Assembly: GCA_008501825.1 (NCBI GenBank)
Contig: QQUA01000024.1
Location: forward strand, 62,001-126,000
DNA: 64,000 nt
Direction: 5' to 3'
From: Planctomycetota bacterium
GTDB taxonomy: Bacteria > Planctomycetota > UBA1135
This document shows, one piece after another, positions 1 through 9,440 of this stretch. The notes under the pieces were generated by a model that was given only the letters and a program-made list of their open reading frames with translations, was not told the origin of the DNA and made no database searches. The position numbers and the translations under genes are program-made. The first letter of the stretch is position 1. Each line of letters begins with the position of its first letter.

Positions 1-2
1 AA

Positions 3-1289
3 GCCCAAATCGACGCCCACAACATGTGGGAGGTGGACCGGCAGCTCGAAGTGGCGGCTCAGGCCCTGCACCTGCCGCCGATGGATCGCTTGTTCGGGGT
101 CCTTTCCGGTGGAGAAAAGCGCCGAGTAGCGATGTGCCGCACCCTGATCGAGCAGCCTGACATCGTGCTGCTGGACGAACCCACCAACCATTTGGACGCC
201 CAGACCGTGGAATGGCTGGAGCACCACCTGGCCAACTACCCCGGCCTGGTAGTCCTGGTGACCCACGACCGCTATTTCCTGGACAACGTGGTGACCTGGA
301 TGTTGGAAATGGAACGGGGTGTCGGCACCCCCTACGAGGGCAACTATTCCACCTACCTGGCAGAGAAGGAAAAGCGTCTGGCCTCGGGAGAACGCTCCGA
401 TCAGCGCCGTCAAAAGCGGATGCACAAGGAGCTGGAGTGGCTGCGGCAAACGCCCAAGGCCCGAATGAAGAAGAACAAGGCCAGACTGAAGCGCTACGAG
501 CAACTGGTCGAAGAACAGAAGACCCTGCGCCCGGAAACCATCGACCTGGTCATTCCCTCAGGCCCGCACCTCGGCAACCGGGTGTTGGAAGTGGAAGGGG
601 TCAGCAAATCCTTCGGCGACCAAGTTCTGCTGCAAGATTTTTCCTTCACCGTTCCCCCTGGGGCCATCATTGGAGTGGTCGGGGCCAACGGCACCGGCAA
701 GTCGACTTTGATGAAAATGATTTCCGGCAAGGAACAAGCCGATCAGGGCACCTTGCAGTTAGGACCGACGGTGGAGCTTTGTTACGTCGATCAAACCCGG
801 GAAGCGTTGCGGGACCAATTGACGGTTTGGGAGGACATTTCCGACGGTCTGGAATTCCTCCCCTTCGGCGGTGGGGAGATTCAGAGTCGGGCCTACGTCA
901 GCCGCTTCAACTTCAAGGGTTCCGACCAGGAAAAGAAAGTCGGCGAGTTGTCCGGCGGCCAGCGGAACCGGGTCTTGTTGGCCAAAATGCTCCGAGTCGG
1001 CGGCAACTTCATTCTGCTGGATGAACCCACCAACGATTTGGACTTGGTCACTTTGCGGGTGCTGGAAGAAGCCATCGACCATTTCGCCGGCTCCATGATG
1101 GTGGTCAGCCACGACCGCTATTTCCTGGATCGGGTTTGCACCCACATCATCGCCTTTGAAGGTGAAGGCGAAGTGTATTTCCACTTGGGAACCTACACCG
1201 AATACGCGGAATGGCGGGCGGAAATGCGCTCCAATTCTGGCAAAGCCCCGGAATCGAAGGCCTCCAAGCACCGCAAACTGACTTTGTAA
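3..1289 (+). CDS. ettA: EttA-type ABC-F translational ATPase (5' partial)
   Basis: ABC-F proteins bind the ribosomal E site and gate translation according to ATP/ADP; they have two ABC domains and no membrane segments. The in-window part begins inside the first ABC domain: its signature (LSGGEKRRV, near 105-130) and Walker B (LLDEPTNHLDA) are present, but its Walker A lies upstream of the window. A basic linker follows, then a complete second domain with GANGTGKST (near 685-711), LSGGQRNR (near 945) and LLDEPTNDLDL (near 1015). The wording around both motifs matches EttA (YjjK) more closely than Uup. The reading frame is open to base 3, so the Met at 24 is internal. A strong terminator follows the stop codon. 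Confidence 0.9.
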   Translation, partial: AQIDAHNMWEVDRQLEVAAQALHLPPMDRLFGVLSGGEKRRVAMCRTLIEQPDIVLLDEPTNHLDAQTVEWLEHHLANYPGLVVLVTHDRYFLDNVVTWMLEMERGVGTPYEGNYSTYLAEKEKRLASGERSDQRRQKRMHKELEWLRQTPKARMKKNKARLKRYEQLVEEQKTLRPETIDLVIPSGPHLGNRVLEVEGVSKSFGDQVLLQDFSFTVPPGAIIGVVGANGTGKSTLMKMISGKEQADQGTLQLGPTVELCYVDQTREALRDQLTVWEDISDGLEFLPFGGGEIQSRAYVSRFNFKGSDQEKKVGELSGGQRNRVLLAKMLRVGGNFILLDEPTNDLDLVTLRVLEEAIDHFAGSMMVVSHDRYFLDRVCTHIIAFEGEGEVYFHLGTYTEYAEWRAEMRSNSGKAPESKASKHRKLTL

Positions 1290-1310
1290 GTCGCGGCCGC
1301 GACGACGGTG

Positions 1311-1352
1311 AAGAAAAAGCGCCCGGTGGCCATGCTGCCACCGGGCTTCTTC
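1311..1352. terminator. bidirectional intrinsic terminator
   Basis: A perfect 10-bp stem (1321-1330 with 1337-1346, loop CATGCT) is flanked by an A-rich run on the left and TTCTTC on the right. It sits between the convergent ABC-F and GH39-like genes, so it can end transcripts from both sides. Confidence 0.8.
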
Positions 1353-1380
1353 AATTCTTCCCCTTCCTTTCCATCCGGAT

Positions 1381-3450
1381 TCAAGGCTTGATCACGTAAA
1401 CCTCGTAGGAGTTTTGCACCATGTCCGGCACGGAAATTTGCAAAGTTCCCCCGACTTGATGTGGAGTGCTGTAGAACAGCGGGATCACTTGGTAGGAATT
1501 CGGCAGCGTGGATAGATCGGTGAGGTGGTTGTCGTAGCCCGCCCCTCCACCGCCGACGTCCGCCTTGCGTTCCATGGTCGCAGGAACGAAGGGCATATTT
1601 TGCAGCTTCAATTGATGCTGCACCCGGTAGGTATTGCCGTGGATTTCCCCCTGCGGGTAAATGCCTGAGAATTCATTCAGGTAAAGATTGCTCACCACCA
1701 CCACGATTTGATCGTCGTCAGGATCCTGAGGGTCGCCGGGTTGGTAGCCGGCCATGGCTTTCACGTCGATCCAAGGATCCGGAACGTTGCCGGCTTCCAA
1801 GATGTCCTCCCATTGACCAAACGGCGTGCCTTCCACTACGGAGGGCATCTGGAGCGGCGGCAAGCGATAAGGATGTTCCTGATACAAGGTCTTGCCGTAA
1901 ACCTCCCAAACCAATCCCGGATGCTTTTTTCGAGCTTCAAGAGCAGCACTCGGGTGGCCATCCGCCTCCGAATACCACAACTTGTTTCCGGAAAAAAAGT
2001 TGGCTCCTGCAAACTGGATCTGAAAGGCTTGCCCATCCGAACGCAGGAAATCTTGGTGATATAAACCATCCATATAATAAAATGCATTGATCAAATAAGG
2101 CATGGCCCGAATGCCTCTGGTGTAATGATCGATGGAACGGTTCCACTCGGTAAACCAGACCTCAGGGTAGAACGGGTCTTCAGGAGGGAAACCGGCCCCG
2201 TAGGCCAGGTTTGGCTGGAAAGTCGCCAGGGCCGTATCCAAGTTTTCCATCTGATACAGCATCTTATGGGGAACCGGCAGATAAGGATGCATCGTCACCG
2301 CCTCCACTCGATAGCGAGCCGGGTCTCCCTGGACCGAGTATTTATGACTTAGGTGACTTAGAAATCCCTCAGTGAAATAAGTCGTGTGCTCCCCGGCGAC
2401 GAGTTCGGAGGGAGCGTTCAAACTGGCGATCCCGACCAAGTCCGGAAGCAGGCTTTCCAGATCCAGGTTGAACATCACCGCTTCGTAAAGTTCGGCATAG
2501 GCCACCCCGTGTTGCCAAGGAAGAGTGTCTTCCTTGTTTCCCCCGCCGCTCACCATGGCATCCGGGTCCACCGTGACCAAATCGCATAGGGTGTACCCGG
2601 CGGGAATGTTCAAATCTCCTTCCGGCAGGTTGAAGAAACCTTTTCGCGCAGTTTCATAATCGGAACAAAAACTGGCTTGGATGTACGGTTCGTTCCAGAT
2701 TTCCACGTAATCCGCTTTGGTTTGCAGGCCGGTGCCCCCCATGAAGTTGGCGTTGATGTGCAATAAAACCTTACGAACGAAACGGGCAAATCCCCAGAAA
2801 TCGTTCGGCGCTTCCGAATAAGTGTGCACCACCCCTTCATCCGGCTGATTCATTTTCCCAACCCCAGCTCGATAGATCAGTTGTGGAAGATGGCCAGAAG
2901 GAGCAGATGGAGGGTTGTTGGTCACCTCGTCCAAGCCCTGCAACAATTGATCCAGGCCGGTGAAATCATAAGCCGGGTTCTGATTGGCGGTATAGCCGCT
3001 GTTGAGCTCACTTTGATGACTGGATAAATCCAGATCACGAGCCCCGTACAACTCGTTATTGGCGCCGGTGTAAAGGGAGTCGTACCAAATTCGATTTACG
3101 TCACCTACGCCTTCATTGTGGGTTCGAACTTGGGGGATCAACAACTCGGCATAGCGGATCGCGTGGTCGGCCCGGGGAACGCGCAAAAATTGGGTATTCG
3201 GGTCATTTTGATTGAACGTGCCCCAATCGAAGGGGGCACTTTGATCGTATTTCATCGGATTGGCCACCGGCACGCCACTCACGCCGTGGACAGCGCTGAA
3301 GGTGTCCCCGGTCGACCAGGCTCCGGCGTCGAATTCGATTTGAAACGGAGTGGTTGGATTCAGGACCACCGTCTGGGCGGAAAGCTTTCCGCTCCAGGAA
3401 GTCAAAACCGCCAGTCCGGTGGCGGCAAGCAGAAGCCCGGTTCTTTGCAT
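1381..3450 (-). CDS. secreted clan GH-A glycosidase, GH39-like
   Basis: The protein is about 689 aa with an N-terminal signal peptide (hydrophobic core, then cleavage near KLSAQT). The central region has the two clan GH-A acids: E254 in EIWNEPY is the likely acid/base and E435 in WFTEWN the likely nucleophile. The spacing and wording are closest to GH39-type beta-xylosidases and related enzymes, but the substrate cannot be read from sequence. I chose the ATG at 3450; a TTG at 3462 would add four residues (MRAD). Three 13-bp tandem repeats rich in Shine-Dalgarno-like AGGA lie just upstream. The gene is downstream of, and on the same strand as, the membrane-tethered sigma factor at 3638-5908, so it may be one of its targets. 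It does not carry the C-terminal module shared by other secreted proteins here. Confidence 0.7.
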   Translation of the reverse strand: MQRTGLLLAATGLAVLTSWSGKLSAQTVVLNPTTPFQIEFDAGAWSTGDTFSAVHGVSGVPVANPMKYDQSAPFDWGTFNQNDPNTQFLRVPRADHAIRYAELLIPQVRTHNEGVGDVNRIWYDSLYTGANNELYGARDLDLSSHQSELNSGYTANQNPAYDFTGLDQLLQGLDEVTNNPPSAPSGHLPQLIYRAGVGKMNQPDEGVVHTYSEAPNDFWGFARFVRKVLLHINANFMGGTGLQTKADYVEIWNEPYIQASFCSDYETARKGFFNLPEGDLNIPAGYTLCDLVTVDPDAMVSGGGNKEDTLPWQHGVAYAELYEAVMFNLDLESLLPDLVGIASLNAPSELVAGEHTTYFTEGFLSHLSHKYSVQGDPARYRVEAVTMHPYLPVPHKMLYQMENLDTALATFQPNLAYGAGFPPEDPFYPEVWFTEWNRSIDHYTRGIRAMPYLINAFYYMDGLYHQDFLRSDGQAFQIQFAGANFFSGNKLWYSEADGHPSAALEARKKHPGLVWEVYGKTLYQEHPYRLPPLQMPSVVEGTPFGQWEDILEAGNVPDPWIDVKAMAGYQPGDPQDPDDDQIVVVVSNLYLNEFSGIYPQGEIHGNTYRVQHQLKLQNMPFVPATMERKADVGGGGAGYDNHLTDLSTLPNSYQVIPLFYSTPHQVGGTLQISVPDMVQNSYEVYVIKP

Positions 3451-3470
3451 GTCGGCTCTCAAGGCAAGGT

Positions 3471-3509
3471 TTCCTGCGGGATCTCCTTGCTGGATCTCCC
3501 TGCTGGATC
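3471..3509 (-). repeat. three tandem 13-bp repeats in the GH39-like leader
   Basis: On the minus strand three consecutive 13-bp units read GATCCAGCAGGGA, GATCCAGCAAGGA and GATCCCGCAGGAA. Each ends in a purine run resembling a ribosome binding site. The last unit is about 20 bases before the ATG at 3450 and about 8 bases before the alternative TTG at 3462. Confidence 0.75.
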
Positions 3510-3637
3510 AGTTGTCAGTTCGGATCGGAACGACCGATTTCAGACCTAATGCCGCCGCAGGAAAGAACCCTCCCCACTTTTTGAAAAAGATTTTTGCCTT
3601 GGCTGCCGGACGCCGGTGAAGGGCAAGAACCAGCGAG

Positions 3638-5908
3638 TTAGGGTGTGAAATCCAAGGCCACGCCTCGATCTCCTACCTGCGCAGTCGCCTGCCTGATCGG
3701 GCCTAAAGTCCTGCCGTAGCGAAGCAGGTACTCCCCTGGAGGCAAACCGGTGATCGAAAAGCGGCCATCTTCGGAGATCTCCACTTGCGCAGGCCGGACC
3801 CAGGCTTCCGTCGCTTCAGGATCCAAGTGCTTTTGGAGCACCGGAAAACAACGCATGGCCTTAGGATCAAACCTTTCGTCCGGCAAGTTCGAAATCCACC
3901 CGCTGAGGATGCCGGACGGGCGCATGAAAAATTGCGGGGAAAAACCTAGGTCGGATCGCCAGGTGAAGAAATCGCTTCGCCCGTCCAAGCATTCCACCAG
4001 AATGCCCAGTTCCTCCACCCCAGGACTGGGCACGAAATCAAAACTCCCATCCATTTTCGAAACGGTCCGCCAAGTTCCGCTTTGGCCCCAAATCGTGATC
4101 CGCGCCCGATTCTCCGTCTCGCCGTGTTGATTGAAAAGACGACCGCGAAACTGATTCCTCTGCGGCAAAGTCAGGGTGGTCGTTCTCAGCTTCGCCGGCA
4201 AGGTGTGGCGGTACATAAGCCCATCAGGATCGTAAATGCAGGTGTTCGCGCGCCCTCCTACCGGAACCGGAACCCATGCCCTTCCGGCGCTGTCGGTTTG
4301 TACCGGTGAACTCCACGCCGGTAGATACTGAAACGGCTGCTTTTTCTCAGCCTCCCAATGCAACTCCGGTGCGGAGGTCAAGGTAACCCCGGCCATCGGA
4401 TGGCCGCCGTCATCTTGAATCCGGAGTTCAACCTCCCGAACGGGAATCATCCGGAACACGACTTCGCGGCCGGAGTTTTCCTGGCCGGCTTTTCCTCGAT
4501 AATCGAACAGGCTTTGCATACCCGGTACTTGAACCGAGAGAGTGAATCCGACTTTTTCAGCAGCCGCATGCTGCAAGTGAAAACTCCCATCGGCCTTCAC
4601 CGAGAAAACAGCGTCTGGTCGCAAAGATCGATTCTTGGACCAACCAAAGCGATAAAGGATTTTGGCTTCAGGAAGCGGATGGCCTTGACCATCGACCACT
4701 CGACCGAAAACGGAGGATGTCCGTCGAGTCATGGGAATCGTCAAAGCAGGCCAGTGCCCGTGCTTTCCGCGGACTGCCGTAAGGACTTCCGGCCTTTTTC
4801 GGAATCCAAGGCTGTGGGTAGGCGTCCAAGCCCCGGACTCGACGCGAATCGCTTCGGCCTCGGCACAAGGCTGAAGCCAAAGAAGCCCTTGTTCGGAAGT
4901 CGACAAAGATTCTCTCTTTAGGCACTGCCATTTCCAGCCGCTCTGCGGATGAAATTCTCCGCCGTTTGCCGCGGTTATGTCTTCGCTCGCCCTTTTCAAA
5001 TGTAAGACCTGCAGCCCGACCCCTGCCAAGGGGATTTCACTGGCTTGATCCAAGGCTTGAATCCGGACGACAGGAGATTTTGAGCCTCGTGGCTCCACAT
5101 TGTTTTCGGAAAAACTTCGTCGAGATCCTGAGGTCGGCGCAAGAGAAGTTTCCTGAGGGTGAGCCGGCTCAAACTGTCCGGCTTCGATGGAGGGTGAGGC
5201 CGCCGGTCCAGCCGACCAGGCATTGGCCTTCGAGGGGAACCAGGGTGATACCAGAATCATTGCCACTCCCAGGGACATCGCCCAGCCGAAAGCCGCCAAG
5301 GTTCGACCGCTGGTCGGAACCGGTTCGGCCCCTTGCTTGGGTCGGCTCAGCGGATCGGAATGCCAACGGTAGGGAGCGAAAACCAGCAACCAGCGGCCTT
5401 GGCCACCGAGTTGGCGATCTAATTGCCGTTGCAAGGCGGCGCGAGCCCGGCGCAGGCGGGATTCCACCGTGCGGACTGGAAGCTCCAGCATCCGGGCAAT
5501 TTCAGAAACCGAACGGCCTTCCCAATAACGAAGCTGAAGAACGAATCGATGCTGCTCCTTGAGACGATTCAAAGCTTGGTTCACCGCCTGCACTCTTTCT
5601 TCGTGAACCATGTGATCCATCGGGTCGGATCCTGATTTTTCATCGGGGGCCAAGTTTCTTTCCCGACGCAACTTGCGCGAATCGCTGCGGTACTGCAAGC
5701 GAATTCGGTTAACCAAGACGGTGCGCAACCATGGACGGGAAACCGGACCGCACTCAGAATCACGGCGCAGGGCCGCCATCGCGGTCTCCTGGGCTAAGTC
5801 CTCGGCTAGGTGAGCATCCCTCAGCATGGAATGGGCTAGCCGTCGAATCCATTCGAAATCCTCGCCGGGGTTGCTGCCGGAATCGGTGGTGGAAGAATTA
5901 TGAACCAT
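3638..5908 (-). CDS. ECF-type sigma factor fused to a transmembrane segment and a large extracytoplasmic region
   Basis: The protein is 756 aa. Residues about 15-75 look like sigma region 2 (LAEDLAQETAMAALRR, then RPWLRTVLVNRIR). Residues about 105-165 look like region 4 with its helix-turn-helix (RYWEGRSVSEIARMLELPVRTVESRLRRAR). A hydrophobic segment at about 203-222 is followed by roughly 530 residues that must be extracytoplasmic if residues 1-200 are cytoplasmic. That part contains carboxypeptidase-regulatory/Ig-like stretches (VFGRVVDGQGHPLPEAK near residue 400). Typical ECF sigma factors are about 160-220 aa and soluble, with sensing done by a separate anti-sigma factor. Here sensor and sigma appear to be one chain, and no anti-sigma gene is adjacent. 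Release by proteolysis is possible but is inference. Confidence 0.8.
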   Translation of the reverse strand: MVHNSSTTDSGSNPGEDFEWIRRLAHSMLRDAHLAEDLAQETAMAALRRDSECGPVSRPWLRTVLVNRIRLQYRSDSRKLRRERNLAPDEKSGSDPMDHMVHEERVQAVNQALNRLKEQHRFVLQLRYWEGRSVSEIARMLELPVRTVESRLRRARAALQRQLDRQLGGQGRWLLVFAPYRWHSDPLSRPKQGAEPVPTSGRTLAAFGWAMSLGVAMILVSPWFPSKANAWSAGPAASPSIEAGQFEPAHPQETSLAPTSGSRRSFSENNVEPRGSKSPVVRIQALDQASEIPLAGVGLQVLHLKRASEDITAANGGEFHPQSGWKWQCLKRESLSTSEQGLLWLQPCAEAEAIRVESGAWTPTHSLGFRKRPEVLTAVRGKHGHWPALTIPMTRRTSSVFGRVVDGQGHPLPEAKILYRFGWSKNRSLRPDAVFSVKADGSFHLQHAAAEKVGFTLSVQVPGMQSLFDYRGKAGQENSGREVVFRMIPVREVELRIQDDGGHPMAGVTLTSAPELHWEAEKKQPFQYLPAWSSPVQTDSAGRAWVPVPVGGRANTCIYDPDGLMYRHTLPAKLRTTTLTLPQRNQFRGRLFNQHGETENRARITIWGQSGTWRTVSKMDGSFDFVPSPGVEELGILVECLDGRSDFFTWRSDLGFSPQFFMRPSGILSGWISNLPDERFDPKAMRCFPVLQKHLDPEATEAWVRPAQVEISEDGRFSITGLPPGEYLLRYGRTLGPIRQATAQVGDRGVALDFTP

Positions 5909-6196
5909 TCACTCCTTTTGTTTCTGCCTTGGTAAGCAGTGAATCAACCCTAACACAATGGCAACGAACCCGAGCTGGCAAAACCACCATGCTAGAACTA
6001 CCAATTGAATTTTTTCCTATTTTTTTCTGTCCGGCGCCTTTTAAAAAGTCCCTTGGGAATGACGTGACCCAAGCCAAGCCACCAACGAATGGACTGATGG
6101 CTCAAAAATTTGAGTGATTTGGCGGAATTTCGTGTCTCCCAAACTCCCTCACTGGTCACCCCCTACTAGACCTGCTCAAAAACTCAGGTGAAATCC
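5909..6196. other. AT-rich divergent intergenic region
   Basis: This roughly 290-base gap separates the divergent sigma-factor and secreted-protein genes and contains T-rich and A-rich runs (for example near 6008-6030 and 6098-6112) unlike the surrounding GC-rich DNA. Promoters for both genes should lie here, but I cannot assign -35/-10 boxes with confidence. I see no RNA gene or repeat. Confidence 0.4.
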
Positions 6197-8461
6197 ATGA
6201 ATCAAATCCCCCACCCGTTCCTTTTGAAAAAGGGAATCCACCTTACCATCCAGCTCGCTATCGCTTGGTTCCCGATAGCCGAGGCAAGCGGCCAAACCGA
6301 CCTCGGACCGTTAAATTTACCCAGCTCCTTCCAACCTTTACCTTATGTTGAAGATTTCGAGACTCTTGCTGGAGTAGTTCCTTCCTATATGGCGGTCACG
6401 GAATTGGACGCTGGAACGCTTTTGCCGGATCCGGAAGCCTGGACGAATATCGGCCAAAGAGCTGCCTGTACTGATCCTTGGCAAGGTGCATTTGGCTTGG
6501 AAATGGGCTTGATCCCAGGGAGTACGAATTACCACGACGTAAGAAACGCTCTCGTGATTGGATTGGACGGATCTGGTTTTCCAGGATCTTTAGATCTTTC
6601 TTTCGTTGTAAACCACTATGGAGAGGAGACCGACCCTGTAGATGGGGTTTGGATTAGTGGAGATGGGATTCTGTGGTACCCCATCTACCAAGAGTGGGGA
6701 AACACTCGATTCAATCAATGGGCTTCTGCAAATCAATTCGACCTGAGCGGAACACCCGTAAATCCCTACGCCCCTTTCTATCTTGCCTTTGTTCAAGAAG
6801 ATAATTTTCCCTTTCAGGATTTGGATGGAGTCGCCATCGACCAAATCAGCATACCCAGCTCTTCCGAGCCACTGTGGTTCGACGGTTTGGAGAACTGGGC
6901 CATAGGGTCGGGAACGGTTTTATACCCAAGCGGCAATCAATTGTTTGCCAAGAATTTCCATCCCAACCCGGTACCATTTGGGCTTCGCTTCTCCAGAGGA
7001 GAATCCGCAGGAAGCGAAGTCGGCGTCCAATCCAGTATGGATCCGCTAACGACTCCAGCAGGAGTGTTCATGGAGCACCGTAGCTACGGAACCGTAAATG
7101 GCAATCCAAATTCCCTTGTTTTGACTCAAAAGGTGGAAGCTACCGGAACCACCTTGGAAGTGTTCGTGGACGGGAGTTTCGTCGGTGCCACTACTAAGGA
7201 AATTTCTTTTTATCAAGACGGGATTTTGGTTCATCAATACACCAATGCCGGCAATAATCCCGACGCCACCATCTTGTCCGCCGTGGACGGAGAAACCAAA
7301 TACAAAAAATCAAAGGATCCTGACATCGCCATCCATTGCTGTCTTCCAGTTATCATTATCGTAGGTGATACTCTGAACCAGACCTATCATGCCAATGAAA
7401 TCAAAATCCGCTTGGTCGACCCCACGGATACAGTTAATTGGTTGGGCGATTACGAGATTGTCGGTTTTAACGTTCCCGAAATCCTCGTTACTGAAGAGGC
7501 TCTCTTGTTCCAGGGAGCTCCTCATTCGGTAGCAGGAGAAGCCAAAATCGCTGGAGTTCTGGGAGGAAGTCAATTGGAGATCTCCAACATCGGTAGTTCA
7601 GGTCAGGACGGACTCCACGTTGGGTTGCATGCCGCCGAATCGTACTCGATTCAGTTCTCCGGAATCGATCTGTCCAATTCCGGTGCGTCCATTGAAATTT
7701 CGAACTCCGGGTATTTTAATCAACAGCTAGTCCCGAGTTTTGGACCTGTGACGCTGTCCAATCATGTGGGCGACTTGCAAGTTGCGGCCGATTACTCACC
7801 TATCGGCGCCTCGGAAGTTCGCCTAGAATTTTGGAGGAACGGAGCTTTTCTAGGAGCGACTCAGGTACCTGGCGGCGCGTCCGTGGGCAGCTTCAGCGGA
7901 GTTCCGAGCATTACGGAATGTGGAAAACTTCCACCCGATCCGCCCTGTCTTTGGATTGAGGTTGATCAAGATACTCCCTTTACAGCCAGCGACGGGACCA
8001 GCCATACCCTTGACGAGTTGCGAATCCTTGCAGGGAACAGCACTGGAACCATTCAAACTCTAGAGACCTTTGATTTCATCCTGACGCAAATCCCGGACTT
8101 TCAGATCGTGGACGAGGGCGGAATTTATCCGATTCAACTTTCGGTCTCTTCCTTAGTCGCCGGTACTTTGGCCACCGCCTCCATTAAACATGCCTCTCCG
8201 AATTCCCTCGTGGTACTGGGTTATTCCTTCACCGGGAACGGTCCGACCACAGTCGGAACGCCATGTGGTTCGGTTGATGTGGCTCTCAGTCTTCCCATTT
8301 CATCACTCGGGCCGATTCCCGCCGACTCCAGCGGCAACGCACAGTTCCAGGGTCCGCTACCCCCTTCCACCGCCGGCATGAACCTTTGGCTTCAAGCGGT
8401 GGAATTGAGTAGCTCAGGCCCATGCCGTCTTTCCAACTCTCTAGCGGAAACGATTCAATAA
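6197..8461 (+). CDS. large secreted protein of unknown function with shared C-terminal module
   Basis: The protein is about 754 aa with a signal peptide (LTIQLAIAWFPIAEASGQ). I prefer the ATG at 6197, which has AGGTGA about 8 bases upstream, over the GTG at 6188. I recognise no catalytic motif; the body looks beta-rich and may bind carbohydrate or another surface ligand, which is inference. The last roughly 100 residues have the module seen in eight other secreted proteins here, ending in GMNLWLQAVELSSSGPCRLS followed by NSLAETIQ. Base composition is visibly lower in GC than the flanks (one sampled 60-base line near 6541 is 43% GC), which may indicate recent acquisition. A terminator follows. 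Confidence 0.6.
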   Translation: MNQIPHPFLLKKGIHLTIQLAIAWFPIAEASGQTDLGPLNLPSSFQPLPYVEDFETLAGVVPSYMAVTELDAGTLLPDPEAWTNIGQRAACTDPWQGAFGLEMGLIPGSTNYHDVRNALVIGLDGSGFPGSLDLSFVVNHYGEETDPVDGVWISGDGILWYPIYQEWGNTRFNQWASANQFDLSGTPVNPYAPFYLAFVQEDNFPFQDLDGVAIDQISIPSSSEPLWFDGLENWAIGSGTVLYPSGNQLFAKNFHPNPVPFGLRFSRGESAGSEVGVQSSMDPLTTPAGVFMEHRSYGTVNGNPNSLVLTQKVEATGTTLEVFVDGSFVGATTKEISFYQDGILVHQYTNAGNNPDATILSAVDGETKYKKSKDPDIAIHCCLPVIIIVGDTLNQTYHANEIKIRLVDPTDTVNWLGDYEIVGFNVPEILVTEEALLFQGAPHSVAGEAKIAGVLGGSQLEISNIGSSGQDGLHVGLHAAESYSIQFSGIDLSNSGASIEISNSGYFNQQLVPSFGPVTLSNHVGDLQVAADYSPIGASEVRLEFWRNGAFLGATQVPGGASVGSFSGVPSITECGKLPPDPPCLWIEVDQDTPFTASDGTSHTLDELRILAGNSTGTIQTLETFDFILTQIPDFQIVDEGGIYPIQLSVSSLVAGTLATASIKHASPNSLVVLGYSFTGNGPTTVGTPCGSVDVALSLPISSLGPIPADSSGNAQFQGPLPPSTAGMNLWLQAVELSSSGPCRLSNSLAETIQ

Positions 8462-8490
8462 TTCCAGTACTGAAATTACCAAGGCACTTC

Positions 8491-8525
8491 CCAGGAATCC
8501 CGGCCTTTCCGGGGTTCCTGGTTTT
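8491..8525 (+). terminator. intrinsic terminator
   Basis: A 13-bp stem with one G-T wobble (8491-8503 with 8509-8521, loop CCTTT) is followed directly by TTTT. It lies downstream of the secreted-protein gene. Confidence 0.85.
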
Positions 8526-8608
8526 CCCTTCAAGGGTTTGTTTCTCCGAAATGAGGAAGATATTTCTTTAGAATCGAGTTGCCTTCATCAAAGACCCTAC
8601 AACCAAAC

Positions 8609-9001
8609 ATGGAAACAGCCAAGTTCCTTGCCCTCATGCCGGTACTGCCCAGTCAGGATGTGGCGGCAGCGATCGACTTCTACGTCAATAAATTGGCCTT
8701 TCAACTTCAATTTCAAGATTCCCTTTCCAACCCTTTCTATGCAGGCGTGAGCCGGGACGGAGTACAACTTCATCTTCAATGGCACGATCCGAGCGAATGG
8801 TCAACCGTGGAACGACCGCAATTACGCTTTGAAGTCCCCGAAATTGAGCTCTTGTTTGAGGAATACCAAGGCCTGAGTGTATTTCATGCCAATACCAAAC
8901 TCCGCACCACCCCTTGGGGTACGCGGGAATTCGCATTTTTCGATCTGGATCAAAACGGCCTGACCTTTTTCGCCCGAACGGAAGTGACTGGAAACGCCTA
9001 A
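8609..9001 (+). CDS. VOC (glyoxalase/bleomycin-resistance) superfamily protein
   Basis: The protein is about 130 aa with the single-domain VOC pattern: an N-terminal VLPSQDVAAAIDFYVNKLAF segment, a central VQLHLQWHD strand and a C-terminal DLDQNGLTFF strand that often supplies a metal ligand. Such proteins include bleomycin-binding proteins, glyoxalase-like enzymes and many of unknown function; the substrate is not determinable. I use the ATG at 8609; a TTG at 8579 is also in frame. It is followed 46 bases later by the cupin gene on the same strand, so the two may be co-transcribed. GC is lower than the surrounding core genes. Confidence 0.75.
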   Translation: METAKFLALMPVLPSQDVAAAIDFYVNKLAFQLQFQDSLSNPFYAGVSRDGVQLHLQWHDPSEWSTVERPQLRFEVPEIELLFEEYQGLSVFHANTKLRTTPWGTREFAFFDLDQNGLTFFARTEVTGNA

Positions 9002-9047
9002 TCGAACTTCCAGCGATTCCTCAGGAAAGCCAAGGAAATCAAGAATC

Positions 9048-9440
9048 ATGAATGATGAAGAGAACAGGATTTACCCGCTGGCTACCACTCTTCTCGGATT
9101 GGACCGTAATGGCATTGCCCGACCCTTAGAATGGAATCATGGTCCCCCTCCAAGCCTGGACGGTTACACCATCGGCGCTCCGATCCTAGAGCGAGAGCCG
9201 CCTCATGACGGCGAGATGCACCCTGACGGGGACGAAATCCTATTCCTGATTTCTGGCCAGGTGACTTTGATTCTGGAAGACCAAGAACCAGCCTCTGAAA
9301 TTTTGCTGCAACCAGGTCAGGCTATCGTCGTTCCTCGCGGCGTTTGGCATCGGATTCGATTGCACGAGGTTAGTCAGATTCTTCACGTCACTCCGGGACC
9401 AAACCAGAAACTGGCACAAAGCATTGGAGGTAATTTTTAA
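9048..9440 (+). CDS. small single-domain cupin
   Basis: This 130-aa protein has the two conserved cupin stretches. Motif 1 is around PPHDGEMHPDGDEILFLISG and supplies possible metal ligands (His, His, Glu). Motif 2 is PGQAIVVPRGVWHRI. It is a one-domain metal-binding beta-barrel; members of this size act as isomerases, dioxygenases or small-molecule sensors, and the sequence does not decide between these. It probably forms a two-gene unit with the VOC protein upstream. The IS1-like transposase starts 71 bases downstream. Confidence 0.8.
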   Translation: MNDEENRIYPLATTLLGLDRNGIARPLEWNHGPPPSLDGYTIGAPILEREPPHDGEMHPDGDEILFLISGQVTLILEDQEPASEILLQPGQAIVVPRGVWHRIRLHEVSQILHVTPGPNQKLAQSIGGNF

